From NCBI RefSeq assembly GCF_024346975.1, contig NZ_AP024885.1, positions 1,736,001-1,800,000 of the forward strand: a DNA stretch of 64,000 nucleotides, given 5' to 3'. Source of the DNA: Vibrio neonatus (GTDB taxonomy: Bacteria > Pseudomonadota > Gammaproteobacteria > Enterobacterales > Vibrionaceae). Both the position numbers and the translations under genes were made by a program. Of this stretch, positions 48,060 to 55,575 are shown piece after piece; the stretch's first letter is position 1, and each line of letters starts with the position of its first letter. The notes below the pieces were generated by a model that saw nothing but the letters and a program-made list of their open reading frames with translations, was not told the origin of the DNA and did no database searches.

Positions 48060-48922
48060 TAGTAAACCTCTACATTGGTGGTCTGAGTTTCTGCGCCGCG
48101 CAACTCTCGAATGCCTTGGTAGTTTTCAATCACATCACTCATATTTGCAGGAGGAATTTCTCCTGTTGATTGCGACCGGTAGATTTCCAAGTGCATGGTT
48201 CGCTGAGCTAACGAAAGGCGAGAAACGAAATTAGGTTCTATTTCAATGACAACAGTGGTTTTTGAATTTCCTGAGGCGGAAACTCTTGGGCTTAACGAGT
48301 TACCACTTTGTTTAGACTGTTCTTTTGAATCAACGGGGTTTTGTTCAAAAGCAAGTACTCGTACGCCACGTTTAATGGTGCGAGCTTTTACCCCCTGAAA
48401 TTGAGTAATACGTGCGCCTGTATCTGCTAAATTAGTCAATGGTGAGCTTACAGAAATGATGTCAATCATATCGCCAGGACGAATATAGTTATTAATTAAA
48501 TTTATAGTGGAAATAGGAAGTGGGTATAGAATCATTCCTTCAGAAGCTAAAAGGTCTAAATAACCGGGCTTATCTGGAGCAGTAAACATCTCAGGGAATA
48601 CATATTCTCCTTTTTCAATTAGATTGTTCGCCCTACTATCTTGCTCTAATTTAAGCTCAACATCGCGATTTACACCGATAGCGTTAGCCTCTTTCTCTGA
48701 TAAAATAATTCGGTCTAACTGGTTTTCGCTTACAACTCGACCTCGCATTATTTGCTCTTTGCTACGCCAAACAGCAAATTTTATTTCCTTTTTTTCTACT
48801 ACCTGAGTTTGAGCCTGTCTTTTAGCTTGTGCTTCAGCTCTCGAATTAACATTTTGAAATAATGCAAATAAACCAATGGATATGCATATAAAAGACAGAA
48901 AAAAAATAACACGTGAACTCAT
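48059..48922 (-). CDS. rcpC: RcpC (CpaB) Flp pilus assembly protein
   Basis: The 287-residue protein has one N-terminal membrane helix and a SAF domain near residues 50-115 (GRVVSENQLDRIILSEKE). The RcpC/CpaB domain follows (YIRPGDMIDIISVSSPL, GVRVLAFEQNPVD, TVVIEIEPNFVSRLSLAQRT). RcpC is periplasmic and needed for Flp pili. It lies 12 bp after tadV. Confidence 0.93.
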   Translation of the reverse strand: MSSRVIFFLSFICISIGLFALFQNVNSRAEAQAKRQAQTQVVEKKEIKFAVWRSKEQIMRGRVVSENQLDRIILSEKEANAIGVNRDVELKLEQDSRANNLIEKGEYVFPEMFTAPDKPGYLDLLASEGMILYPLPISTINLINNYIRPGDMIDIISVSSPLTNLADTGARITQFQGVKARTIKRGVRVLAFEQNPVDSKEQSKQSGNSLSPRVSASGNSKTTVVIEIEPNFVSRLSLAQRTMHLEIYRSQSTGEIPPANMSDVIENYQGIRELRGAETQTTNVEVY

Positions 48923-48934
48923 AATGCGACAACT

Positions 48935-49372
48935 CTAGACAATAATTAAACCACTCAATATTCCATAAAGGTATATATTAGACCCGGCTAATATTGCTAC
49001 GCCATAGGGAACACCTCTATCTTTTTTTTCAATAAAAATCAGTCGATATTTAATCCAATATATCAAAGATAAAATTCCACCAAACAATATTATTAAATAT
49101 AATATTTCATCTAACAGATAAAATGGAAATAAAGGGGCAAGAGCAATAATAAGTTTACTATCACCACCTGCCCAAAATCGCATACTAAACAATAAACTAC
49201 CAAATATCGAGCAAATGAATATTGACTTAATCATTTCACTAAATAACATCCATTCTCCGCTAATAACTAAATTAGTAATTAATAGCAAAATAATCGAATA
49301 GTTATCAATCACTCGGAATCTAATATCAGAAAAAACTATATATAGATTTATTGTTATATAAGCGACTATCAA
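48935..49372 (-). CDS. tadV: TadV (CpaA) prepilin peptidase
   Basis: TadV cleaves the Flp, TadE and TadF leaders. The 145-residue, about five-helix protein keeps the aspartate pair of type IV prepilin peptidases: D16 in FSDIRFRVIDN and D71 in WAGGDSKLIIALAPLFP, plus the PYGVAILAG loop. It is very AT-rich. It lies 15 bp after the flp gene. Confidence 0.93.
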   Translation of the reverse strand: MIVAYITINLYIVFSDIRFRVIDNYSIILLLITNLVISGEWMLFSEMIKSIFICSIFGSLLFSMRFWAGGDSKLIIALAPLFPFYLLDEILYLIILFGGILSLIYWIKYRLIFIEKKDRGVPYGVAILAGSNIYLYGILSGLIIV

Positions 49373-49387
49373 TATAATACCAAATTA

Positions 49388-49567
49388 TTAGGTTGCTGCA
49401 GTACTAATGGCTGCGGCTATTGCGTCAAATATTGTCTTAACATTGTCACCAACATTTGTCATTGCAGCACCAACTACAACTGCAATAGCAATAGCAATCA
49501 GACCATACTCAATCGCAGTAACACCGCGTTCATCTTTAATAAAACGAGTCAAAAAAGTTTTAAACAT
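49388..49567 (-). CDS. flp: Flp major pilin
   Basis: Flp is the main subunit of the Tad pilus. The prepilin has a short basic leader, the cleavage glycine, and the Flp motif GVTAIEYGLIAIAIAVVVGA, with the glutamate-tyrosine pair five and six residues past the cut. I use the ATG at 49567 (59 residues) because AAGGA lies eight bases before it; another ATG at 49573 is in frame but too close to that site. It is the first gene of the main Tad operon. Confidence 0.95.
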   Translation of the reverse strand: MFKTFLTRFIKDERGVTAIEYGLIAIAIAVVVGAAMTNVGDNVKTIFDAIAAAISTAAT

Positions 49568-49890
49568 GTTCATGTTCCTTATTAAATCATCATGTTAGGG
49601 AAATCCCAGAAATCTTGTTCAGAATAAATCGAGCTAGAACAACACCCAAGAGAGACCAAATCGCCACCACAAGCAAAGGAAACAAGCTGTTAACACTTTT
49701 ATAAAAACTAAAAAACAATAAGCATGTGATAGACATCTAAAAATTGACAAGCATCACAATCTAACTCTTTATCAATAAAGATTAACCTAGCTCTGATAAT
49801 TAAATTTTTGGGACATTAATCTTGATGTAGTGATGTGTAATCAACATGTAAATTTTCATGATGAAATAACATACATTTTCAGGTGGTTTA
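49568..49890. other. Intergenic region before the flp-tad operon
   Basis: This stretch of about 320 bp between the two pilin genes is AT-rich and has no ORF. It must contain the promoter of the main Tad operon. I looked for a sigma-54 -24/-12 element and did not find one, and saw no strong hairpin. Confidence 0.6.
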
Positions 49891-50073
49891 TTATGCAGAT
49901 TGAATTGCGATGAGAATGCTACCGTAAAGTGAAGAAAGAGCAGCAATAAAGCCACTTTCTTGATTGCCCATAATCAGAGCAAGTGCGCCAGCGAGTGCAA
50001 CTCCCATCATTCCATATTCGATGGCAGTTACACCTTGTTGGTCTGCTAGGAATCGTTTAAATAATTCAAACAT
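49891..50073 (-). CDS. Second Flp-family pilin
   Basis: The 60-residue prepilin has the same layout as Flp: MFELFKRFLADQQG followed by VTAIEYGMMGVALAGALALI. Only the leader and the VTAIEYG motif are close to the first Flp; the rest differs. It lies 317 bp upstream of flp on the same strand with no terminator seen between. It may be a minor pilin or an alternative major pilin. Confidence 0.9.
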   Translation of the reverse strand: MFELFKRFLADQQGVTAIEYGMMGVALAGALALIMGNQESGFIAALSSLYGSILIAIQSA

Positions 50074-50219
50074 TAATTAAAAATTAAAGTGGGTGATAGT
50101 TTATTTTAAAAAATAAGAAGGACTAAAACAAAATCTTCAAAATAAGCATTGCTTCTTTATAAGGTTACATACAATTAAAAATAACTATTAATATGAATGT
50201 GTGACTTACTGAATAAGTA

Positions 50220-50969
50220 TTAATTTTTATCTTCCTTTAAATACTGATGCCAATTAACTCTCAATTGCTGATAGTTTTCTTCACACACCTCTTTTTGCTC
50301 AGCAAGATAATCGCCTTCAACCTCATTTAATAAATCTTCATGCGCTTTAGGATCACGGCCATAAACTAAACAAAGCGTGGAAAAGTAACGCTGTAAATCA
50401 AAGCTGTGATCACCAACATACTCACCAAAATCATAATATTCACTCCCCTCTTCGGATTCATAGCTAAACATATCCGCCGCATTAATAGCCGCTTGTGCGC
50501 CATTCTTTAAATACTCAAGCATGATAATAGTCGCAAGGTTATCAACCGCATCTTCTTCTCGCCCAAGAATAGGGATTTCAATATCGGCAACAAGAGCGTG
50601 CCCAGCTTCATGCAATAAGGTATGCATCAAAGTATCTAACACGCCTTGATTAACTTCATCTGCTGGCATGTTTTGAGAAAAGTAGTGCTGCGCTTCAAGG
50701 ATAAAGCTATAAGGGATAAATAAAGTATGGATACTAGGATCATACAGCGGGCCTTCATCACCACCATAAACCAGCGTCATAGCATTATTAAAAGGAAACA
50801 CCTCTTCCACCAACGCAGAAAATTGTTGGTTAATGCCGCTCTCTACAATCAACTGGTAAGCCGCTTGCTCATCCTCCCCCTTCGGTGATTGATACTTAAG
50901 CTCAACCGACTCACTCGCCAACACAGAAGACGTAACAAAAAGCAATCCAACCAATGCTGTCCTTAGCAT
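50220..50969 (-). CDS. DUF4344-type putative metallopeptidase, exported
   Basis: The protein has a signal peptide (MLRTALVGLLFVTSSVLASE), the zinc-protease motif HEAGH at residues 120-124 (LLHEAGHALV), and downstream GREEDAVDNLATIIMLEYLK, a possible third-ligand region. This matches the DUF4344 family of putative exported metallopeptidases. I choose the ATG at 50969 (249 residues): AAGAGG lies six bases upstream and a clean signal peptide begins there. It is 80 bp downstream of the viperin-linked genes on the same strand; a link to them is unproven. Confidence 0.82.
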   Translation of the reverse strand: MLRTALVGLLFVTSSVLASESVELKYQSPKGEDEQAAYQLIVESGINQQFSALVEEVFPFNNAMTLVYGGDEGPLYDPSIHTLFIPYSFILEAQHYFSQNMPADEVNQGVLDTLMHTLLHEAGHALVADIEIPILGREEDAVDNLATIIMLEYLKNGAQAAINAADMFSYESEEGSEYYDFGEYVGDHSFDLQRYFSTLCLVYGRDPKAHEDLLNEVEGDYLAEQKEVCEENYQQLRVNWHQYLKEDKN

Positions 50970-51049
50970 ATTAACCTCTTGATTTGATAGATAAGTTAAG
51001 TTAAGTGTAGTAAAAATCAACTTACAAAAACTGAAAAACACAAACAGAC

Positions 51050-51334
51050 TCATAAAGTACTAATCCAATAGTCAAATTCAGTACGACTCATACAATAGTA
51101 AGGGCCTGTGTTCCTGCACGTTCGCTCAACCAATAGACGATATTTTCGATTAATACGGTAGCTCAACCAATTTTTATTTTTTTGCAGCACCTTTGGCCTC
51201 ATACCCCTCTGAATATCATTCGTTCTTATTCTCGAAACCATACTCTTAGCCATAGTTACTACTCTAGGCTGCCCTTTAGGCGTACTGACTTGAATCGTCA
51301 CTCCATCGACCACTATTATTTTTTGACGATTCAT
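51050..51334 (-). CDS. Uncharacterised 94-residue protein with ParE-toxin-like C-terminus
   Basis: I do not recognise this as a named protein. The N-terminal half is basic (RVVTMAKSMVSRIRTNDIQ). The C-terminal half, NWLSYRINRKYRLLVER followed by YYCMSRTEFDYWI, resembles the W-x-S-x-R-x-x-R-x-Y-R-L-L ... M-S-x-x-E-[YF] pattern of ParE-like toxin folds. The ATG overlaps the viperin stop by 4 bp (ATGA), so the two are translated together. There is no adjacent antitoxin of the usual kind. Its function could be an effector, a regulator or an accessory of viperin. Confidence 0.8.
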   Translation of the reverse strand: MNRQKIIVVDGVTIQVSTPKGQPRVVTMAKSMVSRIRTNDIQRGMRPKVLQKNKNWLSYRINRKYRLLVERTCRNTGPYYCMSRTEFDYWISTL

Positions 51335-52212
51335 ACCGCCACCAATTCATAACGCTGGGCAAATTTCGCAGCATTAAACCCTGTCTCTGCCAATGCCACC
51401 TCAACGTTGCTACTAAGTAAAGGACTGCTTTTAAAATAACCTTGTGCATCATTTCCATTTTGGAAAAACGCGCCGTCAGGACTTAGCATCAGATACGAAT
51501 TGGTCATTGAATCATTATTTTCGACCGACATGACATCCGCCACCAACTGATGACGTTCAACAAAGGCATCAAAATCTTGATTGCTAATGGTTTGGATAGA
51601 GTCGAAGACAGGCAGAACGCGCAACACCTTCCACTTGTCGGGTTGAAGATCACCAATTAAGCTTGTGAAATCTTCTTGGTGATTAAATTGATTCACTACT
51701 GTATTGATTTTCAACTCGGTCGTGGGCGAGTAATGCCTCACTTTTTGAAAGATGGACTGTAAACGCTCTGAAGATAAGTTTTGACTCTTAGGGGTAACTC
51801 GACCAATTTGTTGCTGCGTCTCAAAATGAGATGAATCATAGCTAATACCTAACAATTGGAGTTTTTGGCTGTGTTCGGCAATAAATTGATCGTCAATTAA
51901 ATGACCATTGGTGATGATGGATGTCTTAAAACCAAGTTCAACAGCGTAATCAAGTGCATCAATAAAGCGTTGTTTTAAAAGTAAAGGTTCTCCACCAGCA
52001 AAATTAAGCCTGACACTGTCATACCGCAGTTCTTGCCAGATAGGGTTCGATGAGAAGAAGTATTGCGCTAACTTTCTCAGTACCGCCTTCATGTCATCTA
52101 AGTTGCGATGCAGTTCGTTGGGTTTCGCCCATTTTGCGTAACAATAATGGCAATCGTAATTGCATTTTTCGGTGATGTGATAATTGATAACTAACTGATT
52201 TGCTTGGTTCAT
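51331..52212 (-). CDS. Prokaryotic viperin (radical SAM antiviral enzyme)
   Basis: Viperins are radical SAM enzymes that turn a nucleoside triphosphate into its 3'-deoxy-3',4'-didehydro form, a chain terminator for viral polymerases. The 293-residue protein begins like viperin (INYHITEKCNYDCHYC), with the 4Fe-4S cysteines C17, C21 and C24 and the SAM-binding GGEP at 73-76. The nucleotide-binding segment KINTVVNQFNHQEDF (K168, N170), then KWKVLRVLPV, FVERHQLV and NSYLMLSPDG, align one by one with human viperin's KINSVINRFN, RWKVFQCL, FLERHKEV and DSYLILDEY. No nucleotide kinase gene is adjacent. Which NTP is used cannot be told. Confidence 0.9.
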   Translation of the reverse strand: MNQANQLVINYHITEKCNYDCHYCYAKWAKPNELHRNLDDMKAVLRKLAQYFFSSNPIWQELRYDSVRLNFAGGEPLLLKQRFIDALDYAVELGFKTSIITNGHLIDDQFIAEHSQKLQLLGISYDSSHFETQQQIGRVTPKSQNLSSERLQSIFQKVRHYSPTTELKINTVVNQFNHQEDFTSLIGDLQPDKWKVLRVLPVFDSIQTISNQDFDAFVERHQLVADVMSVENNDSMTNSYLMLSPDGAFFQNGNDAQGYFKSSPLLSSNVEVALAETGFNAAKFAQRYELVAV

Positions 52213-52247
52213 AACACTACTCCTTTAGGTCTGTAGAAGTAGTGTTA
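52212..52247 (-). promoter_or_regulatory. Hairpin overlapping the viperin ribosome-binding site
   Basis: TAACACTACT and AGTAGTGTTA are a perfect 10-bp inverted repeat with a 16-base loop. In the mRNA the downstream arm contains the end of the Shine-Dalgarno AAAGGAG and reaches the A of the AUG start. When folded it should hide the start site, suggesting that viperin translation is held back until the hairpin opens. It could also be a DNA operator. Confidence 0.6.
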
Positions 52248-52250
52248 ATC

Positions 52251-52263
52251 TGTGCAGTGCACA
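52251..52263 (-). promoter_or_regulatory. Perfect 13-bp palindrome upstream of viperin
   Basis: TGTGCAGTGCACA is a perfect inverted repeat (6-bp arms, central G) in the 63-bp spacer between the 233-residue gene and viperin. It has the look of a dimeric repressor operator. It is next to another small palindrome, AAAAAAGCGTTTTTT (52263-52277), that runs into the stop codon of the upstream gene. No known regulator consensus was recognised. Confidence 0.5.
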
Positions 52264-52275
52264 AAAAAGCGTTTT

Positions 52276-52977
52276 TTAGTCCGGTAATGAATTTAGTAGC
52301 GTATTAAAGCTTTCTCCATCTTTATATTCTTGGCGAACTTGCTGTGCCAAATTGGCTAACAATATGTCACTTTGCAACAATGCCGAATCTATCTGCTCTA
52401 CCAGTTCAAAAGCCGTCGATAAATCTTGCTCCAACCAACAAAGTAACACCTTGTCTTTGTATGAGAGTGATAAGCGTTGTGCTCGGAGTAATTGATACAG
52501 CAACCCTATATTTTGCAAAGCCATATCCATTTGTGGCAATCGCTGTGCGGAAAACGGGCACGTTAAACGGATGTCTCGTAAATTAAACGACGTATCTTTC
52601 AGCTGAGTAATAAATTCTCGCGCTACCTGCGATAGCAATGCGGGCGCTTCTACGGCTTGCGCTTTGAGTAGAATCTCCTCACACAAAACAACGCTCTCGG
52701 CTCTAACGGCTGCTTGTTCAAAAATGGCTTTAACAAACTTTGTATCGTTAAAAAATCCATCCAACACTAGCGCGTTAAACAAGCAATCTACCGCTTTAGA
52801 TTTTAATAGCTTCTTACCCCGCTTTCCCATGCTATCGTCGCTAAACCCATCACTGACTATCAATGAGGATGGGATAACTTGGTTGCGTAAAAAACTATTG
52901 GCTTTGGACCGCAGTGACTCACTCCCTTCTATACCAAATAGATCTTTCACAGCTTGATTGGTTGTGACTAACGGCAT
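52276..52977 (-). CDS. Uncharacterised 233-residue protein upstream of viperin
   Basis: I do not recognise this protein. It is predicted mostly helical and soluble, with no signal peptide or membrane helix. It begins MPLVTTNQAVKDLFGIEGSE and has a basic cluster DDSMGKRGKKLLKSK near residues 47-61. Two cysteines occur in SVVLCEEILL and RLTCPFSAQR. It overlaps the preceding exported protein gene by 10 bp and ends 63 bp before viperin on the same strand. A regulator or accessory of the viperin unit is possible but rests on position only. Confidence 0.75.
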   Translation of the reverse strand: MPLVTTNQAVKDLFGIEGSESLRSKANSFLRNQVIPSSLIVSDGFSDDSMGKRGKKLLKSKAVDCLFNALVLDGFFNDTKFVKAIFEQAAVRAESVVLCEEILLKAQAVEAPALLSQVAREFITQLKDTSFNLRDIRLTCPFSAQRLPQMDMALQNIGLLYQLLRAQRLSLSYKDKVLLCWLEQDLSTAFELVEQIDSALLQSDILLANLAQQVRQEYKDGESFNTLLNSLPD

Positions 52978-53321
52978 ACGGCGTGCTCTATCACCCTAGC
53001 TTCGGAAAACGCACGTTCGACGCTGACCGAGGCAATGATTTCTGCCGAACGATAAACCGAAGGTGAACGAGGGTAAGCGCATTGACTATTGGCATGCATT
53101 ATCGCACCAAGGCAGTAACCAGCGCGAAAGCTCTCTTCTTTTGAAGTAGTCAGAAAAGCGCCAAATCGTGAGTCATCTCTTTTGTTATAGAGTTCTGTAT
53201 ACTCCTGACAAGCAGAAATAAGAAACTCTACGCTGCCCGGTTTAGCATCCGAATGCATAAGTGCATAGCTAGGGCGGGCAAAAATGAAAAGAAACGCCGT
53301 TAGATAATGTATTGGCTTCAT
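52968..53321 (-). CDS. Small exported protein, Rap1a/Tai-like pattern
   Basis: The 117-residue product has a signal peptide (MKPIHYLTAFLFIFARPSYA) and a mature part with cysteines in FLISACQEY, AGYCLGAIMHANSQC and EHAVCR. The spacing and the GYCLGAI motif recall the Rap1a/Tai family of periplasmic immunity-type proteins, a weak match by eye. It overlaps the membrane-protein gene upstream by 4 bp and the 233-residue gene downstream by 10 bp, so the three are probably one transcript. Confidence 0.7.
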   Translation of the reverse strand: MKPIHYLTAFLFIFARPSYALMHSDAKPGSVEFLISACQEYTELYNKRDDSRFGAFLTTSKEESFRAGYCLGAIMHANSQCAYPRSPSVYRSAEIIASVSVERAFSEARVIEHAVCR

Positions 53322-53803
53322 TCTGCCGCTCCCTTCACATTCACTGTTGCTGTGTTGTCATCGTTTTGTGAGTCAATTCGGTGATAGCTATAGGTAAACG
53401 TCGCCGCTATCAAGATATATGAGATTAAATCCAAAAATGGCACCCTAGCTAAATCATCCCAATTCAAGCGAGGCTCTATTTTTATGCAAAACAGAAGTAA
53501 AACAGATAGCAGCAACATTAAGTGAGCTTGGTGAACAAATGGAGTAATGACTTTTCTTATCACTGATGTATTGACCCGTGAACAGAGCTTTATGTATTTA
53601 TAAGTAATCACAACCAAAAATACGATGTACGCCGTTTCTATTAAATCAAGCTCACCCAGTGAATACGAATATTCGAACATTTCGAGTGGAACGAGTAAAT
53701 AGCTATAAATACCTATCAGAAACATGGTCATTAGCCATAACCATTTAAAAATGACTTTGATTCCATGCCACACACTTAAAGCTGTGCTTTTTTCTGTTTT
53801 CAT
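53318..53803 (-). CDS. Uncharacterised four-helix membrane protein
   Basis: The 161-residue protein has about four hydrophobic segments: WLWLMTMFLIGIYSYLLVPL, TAYIVFLVVITYKYIKL, AHLMLLLSVLLLFCIKI and FLDLISYILIAATFTYSYH. A polar C-terminal tail follows. No family is recognised. It is the first gene of the overlapping group that leads to viperin, next to a 567-bp gene-free stretch that would hold the promoter. Confidence 0.72.
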   Translation of the reverse strand: MKTEKSTALSVWHGIKVIFKWLWLMTMFLIGIYSYLLVPLEMFEYSYSLGELDLIETAYIVFLVVITYKYIKLCSRVNTSVIRKVITPFVHQAHLMLLLSVLLLFCIKIEPRLNWDDLARVPFLDLISYILIAATFTYSYHRIDSQNDDNTATVNVKGAAE

Positions 53804-54370
53804 TGTTTAGCCAATATCCTTATTTCCAATACCTTTGATTCTTCTGAGCTCTTCGACAACGACTTATCACTCTTTATGCGAGAGCATGTCTATTTAGAAT
53901 TCATACGATAATCTGTTATCAAAATTACGATGGTGCCCTATCGATTAACTTATCATCATGATACGTAACCCAAACCAATCCTAAGACTAAAGTTGAAATC
54001 TGCGCAGTTAAACACAAATGAAGAAAACAACCTCAATAGAACTTACATTTCAATTAGTTACAGATCTATTCTAACATTCTAAATGAAGTCATAAACCTAA
54101 GTTTCAATAGAATTAATCTAACCATCTCTAATTTTCAGCCAGATAACTCTTCAATCCCATCAAGGTGCGGCACTTTGTATATCAAAGACTAATCACTATT
54201 TAGTCTGAATGTGTCCATTATATCACCGCCAATAAGATACTTGGCGCATAACGCGTTCACCAAAAAATATCTTTTAGATTCAACACCTTGCTTAAACTGT
54301 GACAAAGGCATCATTTCTTTGTTTTGTATTATTTTATGGTAAGAAAATATTACAACCTAGAGGGATCATA
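53804..54370. other. Gene-free AT-rich region
   Basis: No convincing ORF of either strand was seen in these 567 bp. Two short hairpins are present: AGACTAA with TTAGTCT (54186-54206) and CGCCAA with TTGGCG (54227-54246). The region separates the divergent viperin-linked genes and the alginate lyase and should contain both promoters. A TGTGA half-site near 54297 is not followed by a good CRP second half. Confidence 0.6.
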
Positions 54371-55363
54371 ATGTTCAACTGTAAATTAAAAGCACTTACT
54401 CTCATTCTTGGCTTATCTTGCTCTGCATTGGCATCAGCGGCGTTAAATCCACAAAAGCCACCATCAGAAAATTTTGATTTATCAAAATGGATGTTGAACG
54501 TTCCTATGGAAGATACTAAGCCTGAACGTAAAGGTCAGGTAATGGAAGTCTCTGTGCAGCAGTTAAATAAAGGTTATACGCAATCAGATTGGTTTTATAC
54601 GGACAAGAAAACCGGCGCTATGGTTTTTGTTGCGCCAAACAAAGCGATGACGACGCCTAATTCAAAAAATGCACGTTCTGAATTACATGCAATGCTAGAT
54701 CCAACCGAAGGTATTAACGAATTTAAACCTAGTGCCAACTTTGTGCTTTCAAGTCATGACAATGCTCAAAACTATGGCGCAGTGGGTGGAAAACTGAGTG
54801 CTGTCCTTTCTGTTGACCATGTCAGTACCAGTGGCGATCACCGTAACAACGATTCATTTAGTGTGGTAATTGGTCAGATTCATTCAAAAGATAACGAACC
54901 ACTGAAAATTTTCTATCGTAAATTACCGGATCAAGAGTATGGTTCGGTTTATTGGAATTACGAGAACAATGCTACTGGCGTAAATAAATCAAAACGTCTT
55001 GATATATCACATGATGTGTTCGGTAAATCAAAAATTCGTTACGGTCAACCAACACCGACTGATGGCATTAAACTAGGCGAAAAATTTGCTTATAGCATTG
55101 ATGTAGTAGGTGAAGAAATGCACCTAGTGTTTACTAAAAATCTAGATTCCGCTAAACCGATTAAAAAAACATTTGTCATGAATATTGCGAAAGGCCACTA
55201 CCTTGGCAACACTTATGACGAAGGTTATGCGCAATCTGTATTGCATTTCAAAGCAGGTGTATATAATCAATGTAATGTGGGCCCTGTTGGTTGTAAAAAT
55301 AACGGCATAGCTGCAGGCGACTACGCGCAAGCTAGCTTTTATAAACTGGACTTAGAACAGTAA
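54371..55363 (+). CDS. PL7 family alginate lyase, exported
   Basis: Alginate lyases of family PL7 cut brown-algal alginate by beta-elimination. The three family motifs are visible: RSEL (residues 102-105), QIH (169-171, VVIGQIH) and the FKAGVYNQ block (293-300). QIH rather than QVH is usually linked to activity on guluronate-containing polymer. I choose the ATG at 54371 (330 residues): GAGGG lies seven bases upstream and a signal peptide begins there (MFNCKLKALTLILGLSCSAL, cleaved near ASA). The frame is open to 54299. It is a stand-alone gene. Confidence 0.93.
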   Translation: MFNCKLKALTLILGLSCSALASAALNPQKPPSENFDLSKWMLNVPMEDTKPERKGQVMEVSVQQLNKGYTQSDWFYTDKKTGAMVFVAPNKAMTTPNSKNARSELHAMLDPTEGINEFKPSANFVLSSHDNAQNYGAVGGKLSAVLSVDHVSTSGDHRNNDSFSVVIGQIHSKDNEPLKIFYRKLPDQEYGSVYWNYENNATGVNKSKRLDISHDVFGKSKIRYGQPTPTDGIKLGEKFAYSIDVVGEEMHLVFTKNLDSAKPIKKTFVMNIAKGHYLGNTYDEGYAQSVLHFKAGVYNQCNVGPVGCKNNGIAAGDYAQASFYKLDLEQ

Positions 55364-55381
55364 TAAATACTTAGCCAATGT

Positions 55382-55433
55382 ATGCTCTGCCCTGTTATGA
55401 CTAAACCGTAATGACAATAATCGGACAGAGCAT
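55382..55433 (+). terminator. Hairpin downstream of the alginate lyase gene
   Basis: ATGCTCTG and CAGAGCAT pair with a long, partly paired loop, and GCATTTTC follows. It lies 18 bp after the stop. The large loop makes the call less certain. Confidence 0.5.
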
Positions 55434-55575
55434 GCATTTTCATATACTGCAATTGAACTGCTAGAATTGGATTTAAGTATTAAAGCTAACCTAAGCGGGA
55501 AATCATCCCAAAAGCACCCTACCGAAGAAACGATAGAATTTAAGCTATTGAATTTTAAGATAAGTATATATGAAG

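Noticed and set aside
51050..51334. Calling the 94-residue protein a complete toxin-antitoxin system
   Set aside because: Only a ParE-like pattern in one half is visible and no antitoxin-like partner is adjacent.
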